Of a stretch of DNA of 64,000 nt, positions 40,581-52,681 are shown in pieces. The notes under the pieces are model-generated. The model was given only the letters and a program-made list of their open reading frames with translations, was not told where the DNA came from and did no database searches. The DNA is from Mycoplasma procyoni. GTDB taxonomy: Bacteria; Bacillota_I; Bacilli_A; Mycoplasmatales; Metamycoplasmataceae. Location: the NCBI RefSeq assembly GCF_017052595.1, contig NZ_JAFIDB010000006.1:1-64000 (forward strand), given 5' to 3'. Position 1 is the stretch's first letter. Each line of letters opens with the position of its first letter. The translations under genes and the position numbers were made by a program.

Positions 40581-43500
40581 TTATTTTTTCTTTTTAAAGA
40601 ATTTTAATAAAGCAAATCCTACTAAAGAAAGTGCTGTTAATGTAAATAGAATTGCAGATGCAATTATTCCACCTTGAGAACCTTTATTTTTGTACCTTGA
40701 GTCTGCTAATGAGTTAGTATCTTTATTATCTACTTCAGCAGGTTTTGTTTCTGGTTTTTCTGCTGGTGTTTCAGGTTCAACAGGAGCAATAACGTCTTTG
40801 TATTTATCTTCAAATTCTTTAATAAACTTATCGAAATCTTCTAAACTTAGAAGAGTTTCTAGTTTGTTTAATAAAGCATCTTTTTCTGTTTTATTTGCAA
40901 CTCTTCTATTGATTTGATCAACAATTTTTAGTCTATTAAACTTGAGTTGTTCTTTTGTTAATTTAATTTGCTCAATTAAAGAATTAATTTTTGATTCACT
41001 TAATACTGAAGGATTTTCAAGTGCGCTTTTAGCTTCAGCAACAGCTTTTTTGTAGTTGTTGTAGCTGTTGTCATCTAAATAAGCTGCGATGTTATTTAGT
41101 TCTGATTTTGAAGCTTCTTCTAGTTCTTTAATTTTAGATTGTTTGTAAGCTTCTAATTTAGCAACTTGCTCTTTTAGAGTAGCTAAAGCTGCTTCTACTT
41201 CTTGTTCTGTTGCATCAGCATTTTCAACAACTTTATCTTGTTTTTCTAATTCTGTAGCAATATCAGAAATGTGTTTTGGTCATGAGTTTTCTTGGTTGTC
41301 AATTAAATCATAAATAACAGTGTCTTTATAAGCGTTGTATTCTTTTACTTTTTGACCTTTTTCAGTTGCTTTAAGTTGACTAAATAAATTACTAAATTCT
41401 GTATTTAATTCTTTAAATTTGTCTTCTGTTGTTGTTTGTTCTTCAAGTGCTGTTTTTAGTTTTTCAGCAGATGCCTGAAGTGGTGCGTAACTTTCTTGTG
41501 TTCAGTCTTGAGTATTTAGAGAATCAAATTTATTTTTATTAGCGTTAGCTTGTGCTTTTTGTTCTTGAGAAATCACAAGAGAGTTTGTAGCTGCTTCAAG
41601 TTGTCTTTCAAGTTGATTGATTTGAACTTGGCTTAAATTATCTTTATCTTGAAGTTTTTTCTCAATTTCTTCTATTTGTTTTTTATAGTTATCAAAGGAA
41701 TCTTTTGTGTAAATTCCTTGATCATTATTAACAATTTTATTAGCTAATTTTTGTTCTAAAGTCTCTGTATTTCCCTTTAATTTAGCATTTTGAATAAAGA
41801 CATCTAACAGAGTTTTAGCATCATTTACACTTTCTTGTCTTACATATTCTGAAGTCTTAATTGGACTTAATTTTTCTTTTAGTTTTGCGAATTCATCTTT
41901 TGATTCTTGAGTTCAGTTTGCATAGTTAGCTGGCTCTGTATCTAATAAATTATTAAATTCTGTTTTATTAACTTCAGAAGCATTTTGTGGTTTATCAATT
42001 TTTGCAACTTCAGCAATCACAGGCGCTTTATTTTCTCAAACTAAACTAATGTTAAGAAGTTTTTTAGTGTCTTCTGTAATTGGTAATTTAAAGTCAATAG
42101 TATTTAGAGAAAGTTTCCCTAAAACTATTTCTTCTGCTTGATTTGTTGTTGTGTTATAAACAGTTATTTTTAGTGTTGTGTTTTCAGGATTTTCTTTTGA
42201 AATAATTCTTAAATCTTTGTTTCTGAAATCAGCATCAGTTACTTTATAAACAAGAGTTCCTGAAGCTGAAGAAGGTGCAAATACTGTTGAATAATCGTTG
42301 TCTGCAATGTTTTCAGGTCTTGAAAGTTTGTTGTTAGATTCCAGATTTTCACCTGAAAATCTTAGATCTGTGTTTTCTTTTCCTCTGTAACCACCATTAA
42401 TAACTATTTCATTAATTTCAAGTCTTTTAGCTGAAGGATAGTTGCTTTTAACTGAAAGTCTAATATATTTGATTCCTTGAAGATTTAGATCATCAGCACC
42501 TCAATATCTAAAGTTCTCGTGTTTTTCATCAAAGAATCCATAAATTGTGTCACTTAAAACTTTTGTGTCATTTAATGCACCTTGATCATTAATTTCAAAA
42601 ACATCATTTCAGGTTTCTTTGTTTGTGGAAACTGATACTGTAATAGCTCTTGGATAGTCTGAACTTTGATCTTTTGTATAGATTCTTAAAGAATTAAGAT
42701 CAACAGCTTCACCTAAGTTATAAACAATTCTTTTTGAAGCTTCAATAGGTGCACTGTAAACATTGCTTGTTTCAAAATCACCATCAAATTCAGGTTTTGT
42801 AATTAAGTTTTCTTTGTTTTCTGTTTCAAGTGTTGTTTTGCTGTCTAAAGAACCAAAACCTGTGTTTTCATCAACATCAACAATAAGATTTTTTAGAGAA
42901 ATTGTTTGTTGAGCATCTGAAGTATTTCTTATAACTAAATATTGAGCTGCTGCAACATCAGAAAGATTATTTAGATCACTAATCTCGTGTCAAATGTATC
43001 CATTTTCTGAACTAAACACTTTGAAGTGAGCTTGTGTTTGGTAATCTGCTGAAATTCTTTTTAGTTTATAAAGAGTTTTAAAATCGAATCCAATTTCTGA
43101 ATTAGCGTTTAAAGTGTAGTCGTGATTTTGGTCTGGATTATCTCTGTTATAAAGGCTAAATGTGTTATTTTCGAATTTTGTAACAAGAGTTTCTCCACCT
43201 CCAGAAGGAGCAATTAAGTACTCTCTTGTTTCTTGTGCAGCTTCATTAACATCAATTCCTCTAAGTCTTCATCATTTTTGAGTATCTTCTAATGCAATAA
43301 GTCTAATACCATTCATTTTTCCTGTTGTTTTAGGAATTTCAATTAGTTTTTCTAATTCATCTCCAACAACAACTTCTGGGAAAATGTCAGTGTAAGTATC
43401 ATTAACTATTTTTTGAAGTTTGAATTTTCTTAAGAAATCACCATTGTGTCCATCTTGTAGAATTCTAAACGATTTAATTGCTTTATAGTCGTCAAAAAGG

Positions 43501-46500
43501 ATGTCTAGGTGGTCATTTGTAGTGATTGTTCCTGAAGGAGAATGTGTGAAAGTTCCCATTGTAGTGTCGTTTTTGTCAACTACATACTCGAATTTATTGT
43601 TTTTACTTGCGTCATTAACACTTGAGTTGTTAGCAATCATTATGTTAGTACTTGTTGCTTCGTATTGAGGATCGTTGTTAAGTTGTGGTCCACCAACTTT
43701 TACTGTTGCAAGTCTTCATCAAATAGGTCTATTTGAATTGTTGTAAATTCTTATTTTATCAGTCATTGCGTATCCAGAAAGTAACTGGTGTTGAGAACGA
43801 TTTAAATTTTTTGAACCAAATTGTTTTCATGCATTTGCGGTGTAATCAAAGTATTCAACTTTAAAATTATCTAAAACGTCTCCTGAATTGGAGTGACCTT
43901 GCTCAATATAAAATCTTGTAATAGCTCTTCTTGCAGGTAATTTAAATCCTATATAAGAATTTGCTTGGAAGTTATCTCTACTATCTGATGTAAGTCATCA
44001 TTCTGTATTTGTTGCATCATCTAAAACCCTGTCAGGCGTGGTGTTACTTTTATTTGTTATTGTGTTTGTTGAGTCTGCTGCAGAATACTGTAAATCCCTG
44101 TATCATTGCTTTTCTGAAACTGGTGGAACATAGTCATTAAGTGCAAAACTGGATACTCTAATTCATGCATCTCTTCCGTTTGATTGAGTTGCTTTAAGTC
44201 TTACTGCTACAACATTTTTGATGTTTAATCCTGTGTATGTTATTGGATCTGTTGCTCCAGAATTTCTTGTGTATGTACCTAAAGAAATTCACTCATCTTC
44301 TCCATCTAATTTATACTCAAGTTGTGAGTGGAAGAAGTGGTCATTTCCCCCTCCTTGCTTGATGTAAATTTTGTTTAGAGTAATAGGTTTTGAAAGACTA
44401 ACTCCAAAGAACTCATTAGCATCAACTCTGTTAGGGTTTTTATAAATAACTTCGTTTGTGTTGTTTTTGTTTAAAACTTCATGTGGTGCAGCTAAAGAAG
44501 GATCGTGCGCTGTATCTCCTCTACTACTGAAGAATTTTTGTTTAACATCTTGAATTGTAAACACAACATTTTCTACTCATCTATTTTTTAGAGAAGTAAT
44601 TATTTTTCTTGTAAAAGGAACGAGTTGCTGAATTCCAACTTGTGGGTTGTAGCTTAAACTTTGCTCACTAACTTTAAATGAGTGATTTGATTGTGAGTTC
44701 TTAAATAACTGTTCTGCGTTTGCAAATTTTGTATTAAAAGTACTGAAACTGTCTGCTTTTAGATAAATTAAAGAATCCATTATTTCTGCTAAAGACTCAC
44801 TTAAATCTTTAAAAGCTGATAGTCAAGGTCTTAATTCATTAATTAAGTTTGTGTTCTTTGTTGAGCTTAAAAGACTGTTTGACGCATCTTTTAGTGCACT
44901 AAAGGTATCTTTTAAGGAGTTAATTTCTTCATTTGTATAACTTCTATTTTGAATTTTAGGTAATAGAGCGTTTAGTGAATCTTTGATGTTTTCTGATTCG
45001 TTTAGAGTTGTTGATTTTGCTTCAGTCATTCCATAATTTGTAATGTGGAATGAGATTAAATCAAGTGCTTCTGATTCTTCTGAAGCTGTATTTGTTGCTG
45101 AAAATAGCTTTCTGAAGGCACTTTTTAGTAATTGATCTTTTTGTGTTGTTGAAGTTCAAACATTTCAAGAATAGTTAGCTCCTACAGAAAGATTTAGTTT
45201 AGAAACTTCTTCGTTGTTTGAAGGAGCAAATACTAAACTTTCAACTTTAGAAACATCTAAATCAGAAACTAAAATTGAATCAAATCCTCTTAAAACAAGA
45301 GTGTCAAAGTTTTCAGAAGTATTTGGTCAATTAACAAGGATGTTTGCTTTTTGAGAAGTTGCTGTGTTAAAGTTGTTTACAAATTCATTTGAAATAGCTC
45401 CAAACTCTTTTCCGCTGATTGCAACTACTTTAACTTTAGAAGCTAAATCATTGAAGTATTGTGGAATTGTTGTTGGTGCTTTTTCATTTACAAAATAGAA
45501 AATAGTATCACTAATTTCTGGATTTTCTGCTTTTTTAGTTTCTAATCAGGTTTTTAGATCACCTAATAATTTTGTTTGTAAATCTGCATCTGTTTGTGAT
45601 TCAATTGAAGAAAGAGCAAAGTGGTGAACACCTACAGAAATTAGTTGCTCTAATTTTTCTTTTAATGAACTAAAATTAGCATCATAAAAGTCATTATTTA
45701 CAATTCCGTTTATCTGTAATGGGTTAATTGTGTAAACAAAATTAATGAAATTTTCTTTTGAGACAGTTGCTAATTCTTGAATCTTACTTAAAGCGGAATC
45801 GCTGTATTTTTCTTGTCATTCTTGTCTTGTGAAAGAATCGTCTTTTGCATAGTAAATGTAGTTGTTGATTCTGTTTTTAGCACTTCAAGTTATAAAGTCT
45901 TTTCTTTTTTCTTGTGATCAAATAGTGTTATCAAAAATAACTCTATTTGATAAAGAAGCATAGTCTTTAATTTCAAGTTCATAAACAAGTTTTGATGATG
46001 TTTCTTTTGAGATTTCTTCAAGCACATTAAGAGCATAACTTAATGCTCTATTATCTTTTGCATATGCATAAATTGTGTTATTTTTAATAGCTATTAAATA
46101 AGCATCATCTTTTGTGAAAAAGTCCTCTTCTACAGTGATTTGAGCTTTTTGAAGCTCGCTTTTTATTAGAGAATCGTTGTCTGATTTAATTCCGATTAAA
46201 AGGTTTGTTTTGTCACTTGAAACTCTTTTTGAATCAGCTACAGAAACACCTTTGTTAGAAAGAACATTTTTAGCTTTTTGAACTAAAGAAGAAGCAACAT
46301 CGCTTTGAGATACAAAATTAATTTCTGAACTTAGATTGATTAGGTTGTTTGAATAAGTTATTGACTTAAGATCATAAGAAAGATTGTATTTTTGTGTATT
46401 TTGAGTGTCCGCCGCATTTGTGCCTGCCGAAATAAAAGCATAAACACCAACAGCACTTAGTGCTACTGGTGATAAAGCTAGCAGAGTTTTAAGTTTTTTC

Positions 46501-46511
46501 TTGTGTTTCAT
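40581..46511 (-). CDS. GH84-like (beta-N-acetylglucosaminidase/hyaluronidase family) surface protein, catalytic pair missing
   Basis: 1976 residues. Signal peptide; GH84 domain about 190-560: RVIFDNTIWSQEKRKDF (family VEGFYGxPWS), NYIYYAKDDSF (YIYAPKDDP), GVHHFALSSIES (GVRxFAIxxDDI), VNWP and GANYSWNVW (DYSWN). The two catalytic Asp are replaced by Ile-Glu at about 303-304, and the GFYG segment by FDNT. Downstream come several F5/8-type-C/CBM32-like regions (about 620-1350), two FIVAR-like helical repeats, and a C-terminal helix with a Lys-rich end. Probably a carbohydrate-binding or otherwise non-hydrolytic surface protein. Confidence 0.85.
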
Positions 46512-46513
46512 AT

Positions 46514-47773
46514 TTAGTTACCTTTCTTTCTTAAAACTAAGTTATAAACTTTAAATTGTCCTAAATCATTGTAAGAAATAATTTTGTATGTTTTGAATGT
46601 CTTTTTGTCGTCTTTATCAATTAAATATCTCTTTGTTTGTGTTGCGTTCGTTTTTATTGATAAAGGAGTGTCTAGATCATCAACCATCATTTCATAATCA
46701 AGGTTGTCTTTTGTTGTTTCAAGGGTTGTTGAACCGACTTTGAATTCAGTGATTTCATTAGCTTTTGAGTAAAGGATTGGTTCTTTTTCTAGAATGATGT
46801 CACCAAAACTCATGTTAGTGATTCCTATGATGTAGTTGGTGTTGTTTGGAGCTTTAGCAGGTGTTCAAGTCATTTTTAATCACTGTGTTTTTACTGTGTC
46901 AAAAGTTACAACTTTAGGTGCTGATACGTTTCCTCATCTCGGATGACTCCCCATTGCTCCAAAATCGATATCTGTAATTTTGTCTTGGTTTTTAACAGGA
47001 ATTCAGTTATCACCATCATTTGAGTATCATCATCTGATTTCTTTTGGCATTTTTCCTTGAGAATTATTCAGTGTAGCAGCTGATCAAAATAGAGTTTCAA
47101 CATAAGCTAGATCTGTTGGTTTGTCTCAATGGAAAACAATTTTTGTATCAGGCTCTTTTGTGTCTGTACCTCAGTTATCTCACCGAGAAGCAGTTGCCCC
47201 ATAATCCCCTGTTCTATCTATTAAGTTTCTTAAAGGTTGGTTTGTTGATCTGTTAGTTGTACTTTTAGCTTCATCAACACTCAATCCTTCTTCTTTTACA
47301 ACAAATTCTCCCTTTTTCTCAAATCTTAAAAGTTGTGTTTTAATAATTGCTTTTACAGGAGTTTTTTGGTTTTTAAAAGTTGCTGTACCACTTATTTCTG
47401 TATCTGCAATCGCTACAACTCCTTCTTCTGGAACTTCTCAAGTTACAGAAGCTGACTTAAAGTTTTGTTTGTTATCTAAAATTTCAAGAATAGTTACTTC
47501 TGAAGGTAAGTCATTTGGCATTATTTTTGTTGATGCAAGAACTTTTAAAACAGGTGAAATAGTTAAAAAGAGTCCGTTTTCTGTTTTTACAGGGCTAAAT
47601 GATGTTTCTAGCTGTTTATAACCTGTATTTGAAGAAATTTTATTAACAAAATTTGTGTTTGGATCACTCTTTTCAATTTCTACTTTTTGCTCTGTAGTTG
47701 CTGTATTATTAGAGCAAGAAAGTACAGCTAGTGGGCTCAATAATAGTGGTATTGTTAAGTATCTTTTTTTCAT
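46514..47773 (-). CDS. Lipoprotein with Ig-like and F5/8C (discoidin/CBM32)-like domains
   Basis: 419 residues. Lipobox LAVLSC (Cys about 20). Residues about 110-170 are Ig-like (VPEEGVVAIADTEISGTATF); about 190-320 resemble an F5/8-type-C domain (ATASRWDNWGT, KIVFHWDKPTDLAYVET, IRWWYSNDGDNWIPV, WLKMTWTPA). Ends 2 bases before the GH84-like gene starts, so co-translated. Probably a glycan-binding partner. Confidence 0.75.
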
Positions 47774-47781
47774 ATCTCTCC

Positions 47782-50700
47782 TTATTTAATTTCCTTTCAG
47801 AATCATGGTAAGTCGTATTTTTCAGGGTGTAATAAGTTTGCTTTTGTAATGTAAGCTCCTGCAGATTCAGTATTTTTAAGCTCAAGTGGATTTTCACCAT
47901 TTCAGTTAATTCCAAAGTAGTTAAAGTCTCTGTTGTCATATCTGTAATCAGTTGCAAAAATGTATTTAGCTCCTGAAGTTCAGATTCCGTAGTATGTATC
48001 ATTGTCAACAAACACTCCACTACCCGATGAACCAGGGCCAAGGAATGGTGAAGATAAAAAGTTTTGTTGTCTTCATTGCTCGATTGCAACGTGTCCTGAT
48101 GTTTGTGGACGTCTATTAATGTGTCCTGTGTATTTCGCTAAAGCTCATCCTAAAGTTGATGCTTCACGTGTGTTAGGAACATCAATTTGACCTACTCAGT
48201 AAGGTTGATCAAACTTAATGTTTGATTTTTTAAGTAGATTTTCCATTCTTAAAACTACTTCCATATTTCCTTCTGATCTGTATTGTTGAATAATTTTAGT
48301 TACATCAGCACTAAAGATTGATCAGTCTCTATCACGTTCAGTACGAGCTACTTGACCTTGGGCATTAGGACGTCTGTCAACCCCACTTCAAATTAGTTTT
48401 ATTTCAACACCTTCTAGCATATATTGTCTGTGTTGTCTACTGAAGTATCCTCTGTCAACACTGTTACTTACTGTTTCAGGAGAAAATCCGTATTTTCTTC
48501 CATATACAGAACTTAAAAACTGACTAAATTTTCAATCTTCAGGTTTATTAAGAATAAAGAAATCTTCTCTTCCGTGAGTATGTCAGTTTGTTGAAATATA
48601 GAAGGTTGCATCTTCAGGATCATCATTAACTTTTCCTAAAAAGGTTGCTGTTGCTGTTGTTCCATATCCTGTTATTAAAACATTTCTTGAAAAGGCTGTG
48701 TCAACTATATCTCAGTCTCTTTGTTGTTTTATTCTAATGTGATCAATATTCATTTTGTATCCATCATGCAATTTATATATAACATTTTGGTTCGGGTTAT
48801 AGTGTTCTTTATCCGCTAAATATTCTGTGTCACTTGAGAATAAAAGAGGCATTTCAAATTCGTTATAAAGCATTTCATTATACTGGAATCTGTTTGTTGG
48901 ATTTTTGAGTCCAAAGTCTTCTTGTTCTTCATCGTTTGTGTAAACAACAGTGGTTTTTACAGCAGCTGGAAGAACTAAAAATGCTCTTTGTTTGTCGAAT
49001 TCTTGGTTTGATTCATATTTTTGAACTTCAGGTTCTCCAACAACAATTTTGTATGAATCATCTTCCATTGAAATCTCGAATTCAAGACCTTTTTGCTCGT
49101 TTCACGTAAGTTTTATAAAGTAATTAAAGCTGTTTTCTCCATTTTCCATTTCTCTTTTAAAGACTTTTTCTTTTTTAGATATTAGTTCTTCAAAGTTTAC
49201 TTCTAAAGAAATAGAATTGTTTATATTTCTTACTCTTGAACTCTTTTGAGAATCGTTTTTAAGAACGTTAGCTAGAATATTTAGTTTTAAAGTTCTGTTT
49301 TTAGCATTAGGTTTTAAGAGCGTGCTTGCAAGGTATTTTTTATCTAAGGTTCATGAAGCAACATTAGTTTGTTTGTCAAGACTTCAGAATAAATCTCTTC
49401 AGTAAGGCTCAATAACTCTTTCTCTTGTGATTTCTGTTTCAGACTCTTGAACTACCATTAATTCTTTTGTGTCGAAATCTAGACTCTGTCTTGGGAAGTC
49501 AGATTCAGCAGGTGCAAACCCATTAATTTTAATTCATTTATCAGCTAATGTTTGTTGTCCATCTTTATTTTGAACAGAGAAACGCACAAAGGCTTGAGTT
49601 CCTGAAACTCTTTTAACTGAAGCAACTTTGAAGTAAGATTTTGGAAGACTAAAATGTTTATATTCTCAATTTGCATCAGCACCATTTATATTGATGTTAA
49701 TTAGAGAATTAAGTTCATCTAAATGTGTTGCGAAGTAGTTTGCATCATGTTTAGCAAGTTCTGTTTTGTTGATTGTTAAATTGCTTAAACTTAGCTTATT
49801 AACCATGATTCTTGGGTAGTGAATTTGTTTGTAATCATTTACTAAATTAATAAGAGTAATTTCGTTTGATGAAGCATATCTGATGCTTGTATCTCTTTTG
49901 TTAATAATTCCTAATTTAAAGGAAATTCCCCTTTTTCCGATTTTTTTAACATCGTAGAAATAGAAGAAAAAGTTATTCATTATGTCATTGAAATTATTGC
50001 TTGCAATAACGTTTCTGTTTACATTTTTTGAGTAGATTTTGGCATCTGAAGGCACATAAACTTGATCGTCATAATTTGTATCAGTTCTTCCGTCTTCAAC
50101 TCCATTAACAATTTGGAAAAGGTAATTCATTTTGATAAACGCTTTTTGCTCGATGATATCATCTACATCATGAACTCTAATAGTTCTTTGATCAACGTTT
50201 CCTTCTGGCATTGTTTTTCTTAAGATAATATTTGATTCATTAATTGTGTTTAAAATACCTGATCATCTTGCATCGATTGGAGTTGCAGTTTGGAAATCTT
50301 CTGCTGTAAAGAATTCTCCGTTTTTTGGTTTGATGTCATCTAAGCTTGTTAGTTTAAATGAGTGCAGTCTTTTGGCTTTAGATCTTAAATCTGCTAAGTC
50401 CTTAATTTCTGCTTCTTTTCCGTCTTTTTTGTATCAAAGAACTAAATCAGCTCAACCATTGTAAACATCTTTATTTGTTATTTCTTTGATAAAGATTTCA
50501 TATTTTCCAAATTTTGGTCATTCGTATAATTTATTAACAACCTCTATTGCATCAGAAGATAAATATTGCGCATGACTTTCTTTAACTCCTTCTTTAAATT
50601 TTAATAAAGAGAAGAATTTAGAAGAATCGCCGTTAATGATTTCTAGAACCTTGTTTTCATTTAGGCGATCCATGAATTTTTCTTTGTCAACACCTGCCTC

Positions 50701-52674
50701 CACAAACTCAACTTTTCTAATTGTCGGAATCTTTGCGCTTGAAAGCATTTGATTGTTGAAAAAGACACTAAAAGTAGCATAAACCCTGTTTGTTCTTATT
50801 TCAAAATCATCTTCTAGTTTAAATTTAAAGAAGTTATTAACAGCCTTATTTCTTGCTTTAAAGAATTTTAATTTTTCTTTATATGAAAGGGCATTAAATT
50901 CCTCTTCTTTGTATTCTGCAAGAGTTTTATAATCTACATCAAAAATTTGGTCTAAATTGTTGAAATTTAGATTTTTTGTGTATTCAGAAACATCTTTTGT
51001 AAAGATTTTTGAGCTGTTAATAATATAAAAAACTTCAGGGTTATTTTTGAGAGTTGCTTTTGTTGTGATGTTTAATTTATTTCAATTTTCTTTGTCTAAT
51101 TGCAGATCAATGATTTCAAAATCAACAATTGCCGTGTCATGAACATCAAAAATAACTTTAGCATTTTTGAAATTAAATGATGCTGAATAACTGAATTTGT
51201 CAATATCATATGCAAGTGCATTTTGAGAAAAGTCAACATTTCAAAGTCCTTGTGTTTCTTCTTTAAAAAGATCAACCACTGTTTTTTGATCACTTGAACT
51301 TTGAGAATTTAAGTCAGAAACTTCTTGAAGTTTTTGTTTGAATTCCTGTATTTTTCCCTTTGTAAAATCAAAATTAGTTAAATCTAGTTCTGTTAATTCG
51401 AAGTTTTTATAAATAGGCTTAAAACCGATTCTCTTTTTATATAAATCATATTCTGCAGCCGCTTTTAGTTCTTTAGCTTCTCTTTTTTGTTCTAGCTCTT
51501 TATCGGCTTCAATAAGGGAATTTAGTGTGTTTTTGAGGTCGCTAAAAGTTTGTTTAAATTCATTGAATTTAGTTAAATCATCAAAAGACATTGTTTTAAA
51601 TACTAAACGATCTTTGAATTTTGAAATAATTGCTGTGTTTTCGATTTCAGCAACAAGTTCTTTTTTAAGATTTTCAAAACCTGATTTAATGTTTTCAACT
51701 TTTGATTGCAGATTTTGTAACTGAAGTTCAGAAGAAACATTTTCAGTTTCAGCAAGAATTGATTGTATTTGTTCTTCTGTCAATTCTTTGTCAGCTTGTA
51801 TTTGTTCTTTAAAAGCACTAATCTTGTTTTTTAAATAATCAGAAACTAAATCCTGTGCTTTAATAACAGAATTGAATTCTTGAATTAATTGATCTATTTT
51901 TTGTTTTAAAGATGAAACGTTTTTTTCTGTAGTATAGTTAGCTAAAAAGACTTTTACTTTAGAAACTACTTTTGAAATTTCTTCGTTTTGTTTTGGTTCG
52001 TATAAGTCCACTAAATTAACTAATTCACTTAAGGATTTATCTGCTTCTACAACACTAAAAATAGCGTTTGCTTTTCAAAGATTAATAACATCATTGTTTG
52101 CAACAACTAAAATATTAGGATTTTTTAGTTCAAGTTTAGACAGAGAATCAATAAAGTTGTCAAGTTCTCTATTTTTGTTTTCTACAAGTTTATTTCTGTT
52201 TTCGATTGTTTTTTCTGTTTCTTTAATTTCTTGAACTAAAGATGAATTAAAGGCATCAACAGAGAAGGTTTCTCCTCTAACTAAATCGTCAAATTTCTTT
52301 AGATTTTTGTTGATTAAATCATCTTTAAGCTCGCTTGATGAAACTTCAACTCCTGAGTAAGGTTTTGCAATATCTGTTTTTAAAATCTTTTCATAAGTAT
52401 CAACAAAACTAAACAAGTCATTGTTAAAACTTGCTTGTAATTCTTGTGTTTTGTAGCTGTTTAAAACATTTTTTTCAAGTGCTGAAAAGTAGTTTTCTTT
52501 TTTAGAATCAAAGAACTGTTGTGCTGCTTGATAGCTTTGTTTTTGTTCTTCAGACATTGTGTATTGTTTTTGAGTGTTTGTATTATCATTTGTTGAACAG
52601 GAAGCGGCTAAAAAAGCTACTGTAGAGCCAAATAATACAGGACTCAAGGTTTTAAATATTTTTTTCTTTTTCAT
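47782..52674 (-). CDS. MIP-like (DUF31) serine protease lipoprotein, copy a
   Basis: 1630 residues. Lipobox STVAFLAASC (Cys about 22). Residues about 30-480 are helical and coiled coil, then a long middle region shared with copy b, and a C-terminal trypsin-like peptidase. Candidate triad: His about 1364 in TNWHTHG, Asp about 1451 in RDWSIFSAD, Ser about 1550 in GPGSSGSGVF. Mycoplasma Ig proteases (MIP) are of this class and usually work with an Ig-binding partner (MIB); none is recognised here. These are about twice the usual MIP length. Substrate unproven. Confidence 0.8.
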
Positions 52675-52681
52675 ATTTTCC

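Noticed and set aside
47709-48190. Open frames of 126 codons (minus) and 62 codons (plus)
   Set aside because: Shadows of the protease copy a C-terminus, which holds the GSSGS motif.
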